Assembly: GCA_037176725.1 (NCBI GenBank)
Contig: JAZBRS010000020.1
Coordinates: forward strand, 86,994,001-87,058,000
From: Posidonia oceanica
Lineage: Eukaryota > Streptophyta > Magnoliopsida > Alismatales > Posidoniaceae
Length of the DNA stretch: 64,000 nt
Direction: 5' to 3'
In this document: positions 24,056-35,839 of the stretch, piece after piece
Numbering within the stretch: position 1 is the first letter of the stretch
Layout: the number at the start of each line of letters is the position of its first letter
Notes under the pieces: model-generated
What the model saw: the letters and a program-made list of their open reading frames with translations, nothing else
Database searches by the model: none
Told to the model about the DNA's origin: nothing
Program-made: the position numbers and the translations under genes

Positions 24056-24846
24056 CTACGTTCGGTATGTTGGAATGAGAATACATTTGAATGGAATAAA
24101 CTTTAGAATGGAATTATAGTGGAAATGAAATGGAATGAAGTAGTTTTATTCCATTATTGTGTTTGGTAGGCATTCAAAAAATAGAATGGAATTGACAGAC
24201 AACTCATTTCCACTGTTTGGTACATAAGAATAGAATCAGAATGAAATACAACATAACACTACTTCTTCTTGGTTGTCTGATGTGGATATGGCTAAATTGG
24301 ATGATGGATTTTCTAGATCTCACTTGAAGCCTTTTGGAGGCATAGGAAAGAGGCAACTGGAGGAGCACAGTTGTTGGAGGAGCACAAGGAGCACGTCAGA
24401 GTAGCATGTCTTAGGGAGGAGGAGGGCGAAGGCGTCGGAAGAGCACGGGAGGGGTGGAGGGTGGAGGTGCTGGAGGAGGATCACGGGAGGAGAGGAGGAG
24501 GGTGGAGGCGCAAGAGGAGGACCATGGGAGGGTAGGAGGAGGGTGGAGGCGCAGGAGGAGGCCACCACAGGAGCACGACTCGGGGAGGAGGAGGGTGGAG
24601 GCATTGGAGGACCACGAGAGGGGCAAAGGAGGGTGGAGGCACAAGAGGAGGACCACAAGAAGGAGGAGGAGGAGGGTGAAGGCATAGGAGGAGGACCACA
24701 GGAGAGGAGTCTAGAGGCCATTTCTTCCCCAATGGAATAGGAATCAAATTCCTTGCGTATCATTAAGAAATAAAATTCCCATGTTGAGTGGGAATTTTAT
24801 TCCCAAGGGAATGGCTATTCTCACCCTATTTTTATATCAAACGTAG
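24056..24846. mobile_element. TIR element with GGAATGAGAAT-type ends (first copy)
   Basis: Starts CTACGTTCGGTATGTTGGAA and ends TTTTATATCAAACGTAG. The termini are imperfect inverted repeats (CTACGTTYGRTAT), and the next inner parts both carry GGAAT/ATTCC words. No transposase is present, so it is non-autonomous. The target duplication is unclear and the superfamily is undecided (hAT or Harbinger-like). Confidence 0.6.
24410..24720. repeat. GA-rich minisatellite inside the TIR element (first copy)
   Basis: Imperfect tandem copies, about 40 bases, built from GGAGGAGGGTGGAGGC and GAGGACCACGGGAGG. The second copy (48876-49085) is about 100 bases shorter, so copy number changed after the duplication. 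Long frames in both strands here are by-products. Confidence 0.85.
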
Positions 24847-24847
24847 G

Positions 24848-26770
24848 TGTAGACACCCCGATTTTGCGGTAATCTGCTGATAGACTCCTCCAGAAGATTC
24901 GATCTGGCCGCTCTAGGAAGCTCTGCCACACCTCCAACCACCCAAAATCCACTCCCAAGCATCAAGTCAACCCTTGGTTCAAATAGTCTAACTTTAGCCA
25001 AAGATCCACTAAAACAAACCTCATACTGGATCAAGCGCAATCAACTAGCGTGGGTCACCGGCGTGTGTCTCAGGTGCACCTTCCGAGCATAGGTCACAGG
25101 TGTAGTTTGTCCACGTGGTGCTCTGTCCCAGTTTCACTACAAAAGGGTAAACTTGTCTTATCACTTTTGGACGTGAATTTCGAGCCTTATCATTGGCTCT
25201 TACGAATTTGATGATATTGTTTGATATGTTTGGACCATCATACCCCCTTTCATACACACAAAGCTCAATCAAATCCTTTAAATCCAATCCCAGCCTTTCA
25301 TCTTACACCATCTTTTCATCCAATGGCTATTAACAACCACAACACCTATAAAACACCCACGTCTACCCATGACGAGGGGCTTCTTCGTCTTCGACTGTTT
25401 GGGCTCCTTCTTCTACTCTCTTCTCAACTCCTTCTACTCTCCTTCTTCCTCCCCTCATGACCTGAGTGACCAGAACCGTGAGCAAGAGTGAGAAAGAGAG
25501 AGTACCTTGAGCAAGTGAGAGCCACCTCCACATCCCGTCCTCCACCGTAAACCATCCACACCCTCACGCTTGCCCGTCACAGCCTGGAGTGTGTGGAGGT
25601 AGCAACCCGGAGCATCTTGGAGGAGTCTCGATGTGAGAAGCCGTTGTAGGCTTGGAGAGGAGAACATCTGGAACTCTGCGTGAAAGGTCAGGCCCTCCAC
25701 TCGAGGTTGTAGGCATGCTTCTACTACATTGTCATTGCAACGCCTCTGTTTTACCCTGGTGGTTTGTCATTTGGTTTTGTTTTGCTGTTTTGTTTCTGAT
25801 GCCTGCATGTGTTGGGTTCCATTATTTCTCTTAGTGCTTCTCGTTGTTTTGCTACAATACGTAGTCATGGCTTCACATTTTACTCTTTGCTCTTTCTCCT
25901 TCTTCAATCGTAGAGCCCATCTGAGGTGGTCCTAGCCTTGGGAATCCTGTAGTCCAAGTATCCATGCAAACGTGGAGCTAGGACCCATTTGGGTTCCAAG
26001 TGACAAATATGGGTTAATCGATTCATGCTTTCTTTGATTCAGTTTTATTTCGATTGTGTTGTCTTCTTACATTAGTTTACATCGTTCTTGGATGCCTTAC
26101 TTCTTCTCTGGGATTTCGGTTTGTGGGTTTGAATTATGTGTAATGATCAATGATAGGTGAAAGCAGAACATAGGTTCTGGGCATGTCTGGTGGGCACGGG
26201 CATCCTATGTGAGTATCCAGCGTAGGCCTGCAGTGCAGTTACTCACGTGGTTCCCCGGCGCGGTCCCCTGGTCCACATCTTGGTAGTCGTAGTTAAGCAC
26301 CTCTTATGCTTAATTGCTTCTCCACTCTTGGTTTTCAGCAATTTGACTTCTCTCCTTGCATGTGTACTTATGCTTGCATAACATCTCCTTTGTTGCCTTT
26401 CACATTCCTTGGTTGCCTTTGTTTATTTCCTTTTTGTCACACACATGAGCAGTTAAACATAGTGAGACCAACGTTGTTGGGCTTGTGGGGGTGTCAAACC
26501 CCTTCCTTGTACGTAACAGGAGTTCCTACCCCTTCTCTGACTGTGAGGATCTCGTCTGCTTTGTCCATTGGCAATGGAGACTTGCACTTTTATTTTCTTG
26601 CAGTTTTCATCATCTCTTGCTTTAAGTAGACTAGGTGGCGACCCCTTCTTTATCCCTTTCTCTTGCTTTTCTTAGTGTTTTCAAGTAGAGATCTGACTCG
26701 GAGATACCGCCTTTCGTGGCCTTCAGTGCGCGACTTCGCCTTGTGCCTTGGTTTCCTCACCATGGTCACA
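24848..26770 (+). mobile_element. LTR B, 5' LTR with primer binding site (first copy)
   Basis: 1923-bp plus-strand LTR from TGTAGACACCCCGATTTT to GGTCACA, immediately followed by GAAAC and the primer binding site. A TATA box (CCTATAAAACACC) lies at about 25345-25356. It sits one base to the right of the TIR element. The frames inside (such as 25045-25287 minus) are not genes. In the second copy it is cut by element D at the position matching 26494. Confidence 0.75.
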
Positions 26771-26775
26771 GAAAC

Positions 26776-26793
26776 TGGTGACTCCATTAGGAA
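26776..26793 (+). other. Primer binding site of element B
   Basis: TGGTGACTCCATTAGGAA after LTR end CACA and GAAAC. This matches the Tat/Ogre-type arrangement, usually assigned to tRNA-Arg. Confidence 0.7.
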
Positions 26794-26933
26794 GGAAAGT
26801 GCAGAGTGATTCACCTAAATGCGTGAAATCACAAGGTTTGCGTCGAATGTGCCCCTTCCTCTCCTGCCACGACTCTTGAGAAGTGGGAAGTGCAGAACAT
26901 GTTGGAAGATCTGAGGGTACGACTGTGGATATG

Positions 26934-28446
26934 GGATTTTGAGGGAGAAGATGTTTTTTGTTTATTTAGCATTCTCATGCCCCCTTGATTTGTATCCGAT
27001 TTCTCCACTCCACGTGTGTTGAAGTCAGTGTGATCGCCACTCCAGGTTTGCTTTCGCTGGCCCTCGAGACGCCTTGGGAGATGTGATATGTGTTGCGGGT
27101 TCAGCTACCTTGGAACAACGCCAGTGTTGCCCAAGGGTGTCCGTGCTTGGTAAGTTTCTTCTTCTTCTTTTCTTTGCAAAACAAATTCAAAGATGCAATT
27201 AAATATAGTGTAGTAAACGATTCAAAGCAAATTGAAAATTAATATTAAATGAAAGGAGGAATACTTACCCGAGGGGTTTTATCCCCCCGGTTGCAACTAA
27301 ATATGACTATGCCTAGCTACAACATGCAATAGAAATGAAAATGCAATACGCAAAAATATTAAAAGAAAACCCCCTTTTTATATGATGTATATGCGGAATG
27401 CAAGATGTGGTCGGAGACCGTAGAAGAACTATGCTCTTTGGCACTCTCTTTTCTCTCTTTTCACTCTCTAATTCTGATAATTCCTTTCTCTATTTTCTCT
27501 CTGCCTCTTCCCAATTTCCTCTCACTCTCCAAAAAACCTCCTCAACTCCCAAAAAAAACGTCTCCCTTTAGGCTGTGGGGGTACTCCTGCTTTTATAGAA
27601 GCAAGGGAAGAACAGATATGGATTAAATGGCCAGATCAGCAAACTTTCCAATTTAGAGGTGTTATAAGCGGGAATCCTAGCGTATAATGTTAAACGTGGG
27701 AATCCCAGCGTATAACAACCCCCGAGGTATAGCTGCCAGGATAAAGGAATATTCCCCTAATAAGATTGATTAAGAGTCATTAAGCCAGTTTTAATTGCCT
27801 TGACTGGTCAACAGACTCCAAAGGAGGCATGAACATGGATTTCGTATTTGGCCAGATAAGGAAAGTTGTGGAACACAATTCAGAGGTGTTATACGCTGGA
27901 ATGCCAGAGTCTAACGTTAAACATAGAAATCCCAGAGTCTAACGTTAAACGTAGAAATCCCAGAGTTTAACACACCCAAGTTGCAAGCTTGCCAAATTTG
28001 GCCTCTCAATCATGGGGACATGTGTCAATCAAATAAAGAGGTAATTATGACTCTATGGATAAGGAGCATTGACCTGTTTGACTTTGAATAATTGGTTTGG
28101 GTCCAAAAGAAAAGTTGGGCTAATATGGAAGGAAACTGAACTGGATACGTTAAACGTAGGGATTCACGCATATAACGTTAAACACAGGGATTCACGCTTA
28201 TAACGTTAAACGCGGAGATTCACGCTTATAATTTTAAACGCAGGGATTCCCACTTATAACGTTAAACATAGAGATTCACGCTTATAACGTTAAACGCAGG
28301 GATTCCCGCTTATTACGGTCCGGACTGGTAATTGAGCTTTTGGAGAGTACTTAAGCTGAGCAAATTGCTTCTAATGATGAGTGGTGCATGATATAGTGCA
28401 GTGGTATCTAAAAATGCAAGGAGAGTGTCAAAACGGGGTATCTACA
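26934..28446 (-). mobile_element. LTR C, 3' LTR, inserted in element B leader
   Basis: 1513-bp minus-strand LTR running on the plus strand from TGTGGATATGGG to GGGGTATCTACA. Its left edge resembles the E LTR (TGTGGAT, GATCGCCACT, GGGAGATGT), so C and E are related families. The TATA box (CTATAAAAGC on minus) is at about 27589-27600. It interrupts the leader of element B only 140 bases after the B primer site. The left-edge assignment rests on similarity to E. Confidence 0.7.
27655..28325. repeat. GTTAAACGYRGGGATTC word cluster in LTR C
   Basis: About a dozen copies of a word near GTTAAACGCAGGGATTC followed by ACGCTTATAAC. They are in close tandem (about 34 bases) at 28145-28320 and dispersed at 27655-27970. 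Some are near-palindromic, such as TTATAAGCGGGAATCC with TAGCGTATAA. Confidence 0.85.
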
Positions 28447-28462
28447 GATTGCCCCTCCTTGT
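28447..28462 (-). other. Polypurine tract of element C
   Basis: Minus-strand AAGGAGGGGCAATC directly before the LTR start TGTAGATACCCC: the usual polypurine tract and 3' LTR junction of plant gypsy elements. It fixes the orientation of C. Confidence 0.8.
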
Positions 28463-28584
28463 AGGTGGTTTCAGAATGAAACTAGCTACAAGGCTAGACG
28501 ATAGCCTCGTGTGGCGCTACCCATGGGTTCTAAAAGAGATCCAATGCCTGCTGCCACCAGACTTGGACGAGATATAATAAGGGT

Positions 28585-28880
28585 CGGATGAAGAGACACG
28601 GCCAAGTGCATTGCCCGAGGGGGTCAGACTAAAAGACACAGCCACGGGGGTTGCCCAAGGAGGTCAAACTAAAAGACACGGCCACGGAGGTTGTCCGGAA
28701 GGGTCAAACTAAAAGACACGGCTACGGGGGTTGCCTAAGGGGGTCAAACTAAAAGACACGGCCGCGAGGGTTGTCCACGGGAGTCAAACTAAAAGACACG
28801 GCCACGGGGGTTGCCTGGGGGGTCAAACTAAAAGACACGGCCAAGGGGGTTGTCCGAGGGGGTCAAACTAAAAGATGGGT
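28585..28880. repeat. 41-42 bp tandem array in the 3' region of element C
   Basis: About seven units of GGTCAAACTAAAAGACACGG followed by CCACGGGGGTTGCC, ending 130 bases before the polypurine tract. Tandem arrays in the 3' untranslated region are a known property of Tat-lineage elements. Confidence 0.9.
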
Positions 28881-30273
28881 AACAAATGTCTCCGACGACC
28901 ACTCAATGTGAATGCAATGCCTGATTAACCGCTCATGTGGATATATTTTTATATGTTCGAATATGGTGTCGAACACGTGTGCTTGAATATATTGTCGAGG
29001 TGCAAAGTATTAGATCAAACATCTATATAACCGAATATAATGTCGATGAAAATACACGATCTGTTGCAAAAAAAAGGATACAAGATCAAATATACGTACA
29101 ATCGAATATAATGTCAATAAAAATACGTGATCTAACATTATTTAATAATATGGGTAATGTTGGATCAACCACTCTACACGATTCAAGGCCGAATAGTCCC
29201 AAGATGATTGGTTTGAGGGCCGAACAGGCGTTATGTCCCAAGTGATCAGCCAGGTGTGTTATGCCACAACATCTTTGGCGAACAACCCACGTATGATGTG
29301 GAATCAGTCTCTTGGTCTAGTTCGAGGCCGAGAACACATCTGATTTTTTTATGTATATTCGAATATAGGATCGAACTTAACATGTGGTTAACGTACATAA
29401 TATTTGAGAAAGATATCATATTAAACACATCTTATTGAATATAATGTCGATAAAACACATGCTCAAATGTAGAATCAGATATAATATTGATCTAGTTATG
29501 AGATCAAACATGATTTAATTGGATTAATGCCAAAATAAATCGAATATACTGTCAATATGGATTTGGTTTATGATATCATATTCTATCTCTTATCATATGT
29601 CAAAAGGATGAAGTGTTGGAATCTGGTCCGATCGATCGGCTTGAAGCTGAGTAGGAGAAAACCAGGTCCAAACAGGCATTACACCCCTAAGGGATCGACT
29701 GACACCTGTGGAAATCGGCCAGACAAGTCATGCTATGACATCTATGACGAGCGACCCTTGTATGATATGAGATCGATCGCTCAACCCAGTTTAAGGCCGA
29801 ATGATGTCAGCCACACCAATGCTAGGGCTGAACGAGCGCCAAGCATAATCACAAACAATTTTTATGTATATTCAAATATAATGTTGAAGAAATGAATGTG
29901 ATTATGTTTCGAATATGTAGAATTGTATTAATGATTATAATGTCAAAACATCGTATAACATCGTACGATGTTGCATATAGGGACAACATGAAGTATGTGA
30001 ATCAGGTGTTGTACATATGGGTTTGTATTATTGAATATATTGTCAAATAATACATGATGTGATATTGCATATAGTAGCAATAAGAAATATATGTGGTTTC
30101 AACATCGTGTTAATGGTGATTTGTCATATACATGTAGTTCGGGTGCATATATAGCTCTACTATGGAGTGAACTTGAAAGGGGTAGAGGAAACATTACAAT
30201 ATCGAGAGGTGTTTTCCTCATTACCTTCTCCTTGAACATGGGTGGATGCAAGTGCGAGGACAAGCGATGTGAC
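28881..30273. repeat. Repetitive internal sequence between C array and E solo LTR
   Basis: No coding signal. The motif GAATATAATGTCGA and variants recur roughly every 60-100 bases from 28955 to 30040. A longer phrase (GGCCGAAC..., GGCGTTA, GGCCAGACAAG-type words) occurs near 29190-29330 and again near 29650-29830, suggesting an older repeat of about 480 bases. It is probably the internal part of element C, with the boundary near 30100 uncertain. Confidence 0.55.
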
Positions 30274-30278
30274 GAAGT
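30274..30278. other. Left target-site duplication GAAGT of solo LTR E
   Basis: GAAGT directly before the LTR at 30279 equals GAAGT directly after it at 31905-31909, and also the five bases after the first copy's LTR (7234-7238). Confidence 0.8.
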
Positions 30279-31904
30279 TGTGGATGTGGAATTAGGGGGT
30301 GTTTGGATGACGATAACAACGCTTCCACGACGTCGTTATCTTTGTTGTGATCGCCACTTATCAATGGGCGGACAAGGCGCCTGGGGAGATGTAGATGATG
30401 TGGGTACTCGGTTCACTGGATCGATGGCAGGATGTCGTCCAGTGGCTTCCTCGTGTTACGCGAGCATATTCCTTTTCCTTCAAAACAAATAAAAATAAGA
30501 GATCTAGATAAGTTTGTGTGTAGTAAATGACAATAGAAAAAGACAAAGAATAACATAAACAAATGAATCTAATACTAACCGAGAGTTGTTCCCCGCATGC
30601 TTATGCTATGGGTCCTATGTTAAGGAATGTAATATGAAATGAAAAAATAGATTGGAAGAAGATACTCCCTTCACCCTCGTGCTGTATGCAGTGGAGCGAG
30701 GAAGTGGAGGCACGGTCGGAGCTCCGGCTAGGCTCGAGATCTCGGGGATCTAGGTTTCTGGATGTAGTGATCTCTAGGATCTAGAGTTTTTTTGGATTGA
30801 AGGTGGGGGCTAGGATTTCTCTCTTAGAAAATGACTCTCTCTCTAAATGTGGATCCTAAACCCTAAAATCTTAAAATTGGCCTCCTCAAACCCTAAAATT
30901 TCCCCCCTCGTGCACCGACTCACGGAGCCTTTTTATAGGTTCATGGGACACGGGTGGCTCAAAGCTAGGAAGGTTCTAGAAGTTTCTAGAAGAAAACTGA
31001 TTTTTAGGGTTAGTCGCCACATAAGGGGGCGACTAGGACAAATATCTCCCGAAAAGATAGAGGAAATGCCGTGAAAAATATGGAAGACCAGGTCAATCAG
31101 AGTCCACATCAGCTAGTCACCGCATATAGTGGCGCTTAGCTGCTGCACTATTCCAAATAACTAAAATATTTGTTTCTGATTTTTAGGAGATTCTAAGGGA
31201 TTGGTTTCTGATTTTTAGGGATTGGATTAGCACATTAAAACGTGTTAAAAAATCAAGATATTTGTTTGGGGCCACCTAGGATTTTCTAGATTGTTTTTTG
31301 ATTATTTTATTTATGATATATGTGTTATACCATATATTAAATGCTAGAAAATCATATAAATATCAATAATTTACGAAAAAAAGTTATAATAGCATATAAA
31401 ATTCCCGTATATTATATTAATGCCCAGGATATTAAAATTAAGCTGGAGAGAGAGGTTTGATGCTAGTTGCCTGTCAGCCTAGTGCCTACACAGTCTAGTC
31501 GCCCCTGTGAAAGGCGCTTGGCTACGTCGCCACTTTAAGAGGCAACTAGCTAGGTCTTTTGTATTTTTAACCCTGTCTTTTAAGTTTAATCCAGAGAAAT
31601 ATGATAAAAGCCCGAAAACTTCAGAGATCTCACGAAATCATAAAAACATCTTCTTTAACTCAAATCTGCCATGGATTTGAGTGGAATAAAGTGTGTTCAA
31701 GGTACTCGGACTTGCCACGAGTCTGAGTGCGTTAGCTATGCCACAACTAACAACCTTGAGTCAATTAAAATCAAGCTTTGTTTTTAAGCAAATCATGAAA
31801 ATTCCAGAAAAATATGTTATTAAATCTTACTTATGTGATCTGTGTGCCTCAGAAGGTTCCTATCCTCTAAGAACTCTCAGAAATGCGAAAATGGGATATC
31901 TACA
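30279..31904 (-). mobile_element. Solo LTR of element E (second copy)
   Basis: 1626-bp LTR, the counterpart of 5611-7233, but without primer binding site or gag on its left and with matching GAAGT on both sides. This is the structure left by recombination between the two LTRs of one element. Divergence from 5611-7233 falls from about 8% at the left edge to about 2-4% toward the right, as expected if the left part came from the 3' LTR. The TATA signal is retained at about 30925-30940. Confidence 0.8.
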
Positions 31905-32481
31905 GAAGTCTCTATCTCAATTGTTGGTGTCGAGGTCTTTGTGTCGACCTTTGCATCTCTGTCGATCTCTGTCTCATATCGATCCAGGGATGTTTGTGTG
32001 GGATGTTGACCTCTCTAGGTTGTAGATCGTTTGTGGATGGGTACAGATGTAGATCGCAGGTCTCTGTCTATATCGCCAGGGTGTGCATGTGTGTGTTTGT
32101 GTTGCAGATCTCTATGTCGCAGATCCTTCTCAACAAAGGAGAGGGCCTTTATTTATAGAGAGGCCGCTCATCTTGAATTCAATTATGGATATCTTTTGAA
32201 TTTTAAGTTTAAAGTAACCAAGAGTAGAATATCTTGGCAATATCTTCTACCCTTTTCAAAATAATAATGCATGTCGTAGAATTTGTTGAGATGCGCTCGC
32301 TATCTTGTTGGTAGATTGGCGAGTTGGTGCAATTTGTTGGTGCATTTTGTTGGTGCATCCTATCATGTAGGAGCGGGCTAGCCTCCTTTCGTAGGGGTGT
32401 GTCGTGCATATTGAGTCTAATTTTGGTGGGCTTCAATTCGTCATGGGCCTATATTGCGCTCGAAATTTCATGATGTCAACA
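31905..32481 (-). mobile_element. LTR remnant of element F (second copy)
   Basis: Counterpart of 7234-7810, with the same TGTTGACATCATG start at 32481 and a minus-strand TATA box at 32146-32157. It differs from the first copy at only a few positions. Confidence 0.6.
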
Positions 32482-33552
32482 AGCAGTCGATCACTCCTTT
32501 TGCTATCGTGGGGGCGTGGTCGATGCTCTTCCATGTGATCTCTATAAGAATCCACCCGAGAATCTGCCTGAGGGTCAATTCTTGACTGCTCTCTCCTCTG
32601 CATCATTATCTTTGCTTTGTTGATCTCATCTACTATTATGTATTTGTTCACTCTTTCCAATGCCTCAACAAGCGTGGCCACCTCATTCAGGTTATACATG
32701 CAAGTGAGCCCGGATGGTCTCAAATCGTACTAAAAAGTAGTGAGGGCAACATCTTCTTTCGGCTCAAGCACATCAATGAGTGCAGCGTTTCACTGCACGT
32801 AGCTCCTTAATGTCTCCTTTGGCCTTTGGATGATGGAGAAGAGATGGTTGGAGACCTTCACCCTTCTCCTGTTCCCCAGGAAGTGGGTGCAGAAAGCACG
32901 ACTAAGCTCTTCTAACCTGGAGACGAAACCTGTTCTCAAACCAAAGAACCATATCCAACTTGGCCCTCTCAAAGTGGTTGGAAATAATCTACACAAAATG
33001 GCGTCAGAGACCATCTACAATCCCATCAAATCTTTGAAAGCCATGACATGGTCGATTGGGTTGGTCGTCCCGTTGTATCACTCAAGATGAGGCATCTTGA
33101 ATCTAGTTGGGAACAGTTCGATCTTAACGACCACCATAAAGGGCGAGTACATGGCTTTCTCCATGCCACTTAGGAGAGAGTGCACTTTCTTTTCTGCATC
33201 TATCTCATGCGTTCCTTCATCTCAGCTATGCGATCTTGCACACCCAGACTTGTGTACCCACTCTGCTCAGTCCGCTTGGGCACAACACTCAAAGCTGCTA
33301 GCACCTTTTCAGTAAGGGAAGGTGAGGACGGCTTAGTCTGCTTGGTCTTCCTCCTCTTGGCATCTCGTCTTGCCAGCTCCTCCGATAGAAACACAACCTT
33401 ATCTTGTAGTGCTTTGAAAGCCTCAGGGGTGATCTCCTATGGAGGTGTGAGTTGAAAATTCTTGCGACTGTGTTTGGACTAGTATACGACTGTCTAGAGC
33501 GAGAAAAGTTTCCCACAAATGGTAGCAACTGATTTTGCTTGGTGCTCGACAA
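32482..33552 (-). pseudogene. Gypsy gag pseudogene of element F (second copy)
   Basis: Counterpart of 7811-8881, with the same in-frame stops and roughly 0.5-1% divergence. The gag-domain segment is at 32790-33014 and the C-terminal segment ends at the LTR. No pol coding lies between gag and LTR in this copy either. Confidence 0.8.
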
Positions 33553-34774
33553 GTCGCATTGTCCGATCCGATTGGTGTGCTATCATTGCTAGGTCTATCA
33601 TACAGGATGTTTGAACAAAGAATTTCAAATATTTGATATCGGATGTTAATCAGAGATAGATACAGATTTATTCATATTCAAATTTTTCGATCGGATACAG
33701 ATAATATCCAAATTGAAAGATGGATACAAATATTTTTTGGTCTGGTTGTTGAGATGTTTATCTAAAATTCGTAGAAGCATTGGTTTGTTTACAAAGCTAG
33801 TTTGATGTAGAACAAAGAATGTAAAATGTCGAGTTGGAAGGTGGATCCATGATGACGATATATTGACGTCCATAACTAAAACGTGAAATTTGGAATATTG
33901 ATTTTTTGTGTATTTTGTAATTTTATGTATCTTTACATATTTATATAAAACTTTATTTATTGCCACCTGTCCTTGTATCCGACCACACGCCACTGGGTAC
34001 AGATAGTAATGGTTGGTCCAACAGTAACTTATTATTGGCATGGGCAGATGCAGAAGATGGGAAGCAGCAAGTTACAAGAACACACGAGCACGTGATTTTT
34101 TTCTGGTCCCCACAAATGTAACAGTAGTTGTAGAATATCAGCTCGTGTTTCATTGGATAATCGTGGCTGATGTCACCACTCACCACACGCATCGCACATG
34201 CTAATGGCCATTTATCATGTTTCCTAGGCTTTTTTAGAACAATTCTTTAGGCCATCTATCTATCTAGCTTAAAGAAATAACCTTTGAAAGGAAACATTAT
34301 CTAACAAAAGTTTGGACCTTCATTTAGCTTTATCTATGTTTATAATTTAGTATGTGCTAAAGAAAACACAAAATGTTGTATTTGAAAATATCACAAAAAT
34401 AGTTTACAATAAGGATCTAGTCTAATTACAAACACTTGGACACCATTTTTGAGAAGGATAGATTTTTTTTAACCAGAAAACATCAATTTTAGGAAGGATG
34501 AACATTTCATTGACAAAAAAGAGAGTAAAAGGTCGATATTTTGATAAATAAACAAGAACTAAGTCAACCAAGGTAATATCGATGGATCATTTATCCTGTA
34601 GGAGGCTTTCATCAATGCTAAATTCGTTAGAGAGAGAACAATGATGCTCATTATATATAAATTTTGTGTCTACTTATATATGCTTTCTCGATATATCTAT
34701 GCTTAGTCTTCTAACATAGATTACATCAAAATTTCTAAAGAGGTGGTTGTTTGATGCTTTTTTTGCTTAGACTT
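33553..34774. other. AT-rich spacer (second copy)
   Basis: Counterpart of 8882-10287, about 184 bases shorter because of an indel at about 34249-34253. No gene recognised. Confidence 0.6.
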
Positions 34775-35237
34775 GGGTTTGTTTGGTTTAGTTTCTAAAT
34801 AGATTTAGGGGTCTAGATTCTACTAGAAGTCTAAAATACCCAGAAGTTTTGCCAAACAAACTATAGGACACTGATTCTGAGAGAAGCCAATAGCTTCTAA
34901 CATATAGAAGGAATCATTTATGAGAGCCTCCAGAGAAGCAAGAATTGACAACTTCTATGACAAGCTATAAGTTTGGTTTTAAAATTTCAAAATTATAGTT
35001 CTAATTTTCACCTATTTGTGTGATTTTGCTATTAAAATTTATAGAAAATGCCATCGAGAGTTGTGTAGTTGGTCTTTTATCGTAAAAGTTATATCCTAAA
35101 ATTTACAAGGACTTGCTTTTAATGAAACAAGAATTTAGTTCATAGGTAGAAGCTAACTTCTTTAAATTGGGCAACGAGTTAGATTTTAGGGGTTGGAGTG
35201 AGAATCTAGCCTATGACAGAAGCACTATCAAACAAAT
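34775..35237. mobile_element. Possible MITE with TTTGTTTGG termini (second copy)
   Basis: Counterpart of 10288-10750, with the same GGGTTTGTTTGG start and CAAACAAATT end. Tentative for the same reasons. Confidence 0.4.
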
Positions 35238-35839
35238 TACCAACCAATAACTGGTTTGTTTCCTAATAAAGTTATGGAAAGCTATAAAGGCTCGAACCTT
35301 GATAGGGGTGATAAATATATACCTTTATCTTTTTACAATCCTAAAAATTAAAGAGTATATATATAGCATCAAACAACAACGTTTTATATAATTCTGAAAT
35401 TACAATGGTTTTCTTGCCAAACAAAAAATTTCAAGTTATAGAGGATAGAAAAAGACATTATCACAAACATATTTTAATTTTGTAAGCTATTCACGGCAAC
35501 TTTTAAATCAAGGGGAAATTTTGACACTTAGATCTTACTTCCTTTTTTTAGTACTAGCCAAGGGCACATGGTTCGCATGCCTAATTTTGTATTTGCTAAA
35601 GATTAATGTAATGAGACTTGCCTCTTCATTTAATCTTCACATATTATCCTTTGTCATGTTTAGTTTTTATTCACCACTTATTTGTTTTGAAATCTTTGTA
35701 TGTTGGAGAAATTTTTTTCGAGATTGCTGGTTTAGCCAAGCATCTATAGACTCTTGCCTTTCCTGTAGTAAAATATAATGTGAATCATTTCAAAGATAAT
35801 TTGTAGAAAATTTTCTATAATAATATATATATATGAATA
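35238..35839. other. AT-rich spacer (second copy)
   Basis: Counterpart of 10751-11358. The TA microsatellite (about 35822-35832) is shorter than in the first copy. Nothing else seen. Confidence 0.6.

Larger units (their letters stand above)
5611..26494. repeat. First copy of the 24.5-kb tandem duplication
   Basis: Everything here has a direct-orientation counterpart in 30279-50857. The offset is 24668 near 5.7 kb, 24671 to 9.5 kb, 24487 after a 184-bp indel, about 24475 through the bHLH gene and 24366 after a minisatellite contraction. Nucleotide divergence judged by eye is about 1% in the bHLH coding region, 1-3% in spacer and up to about 8% at the left edge of the E LTR. The true unit probably extends to 30278, giving a head-to-tail tandem array. 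Confidence 0.95.

Noticed and set aside
5611..30279. Duplication caused by crossing over between two E LTRs
   Set aside because: At first attractive because homology stops at the LTR edge, but GAAGT on both sides of the second LTR fits a solo LTR at the original insertion site better.
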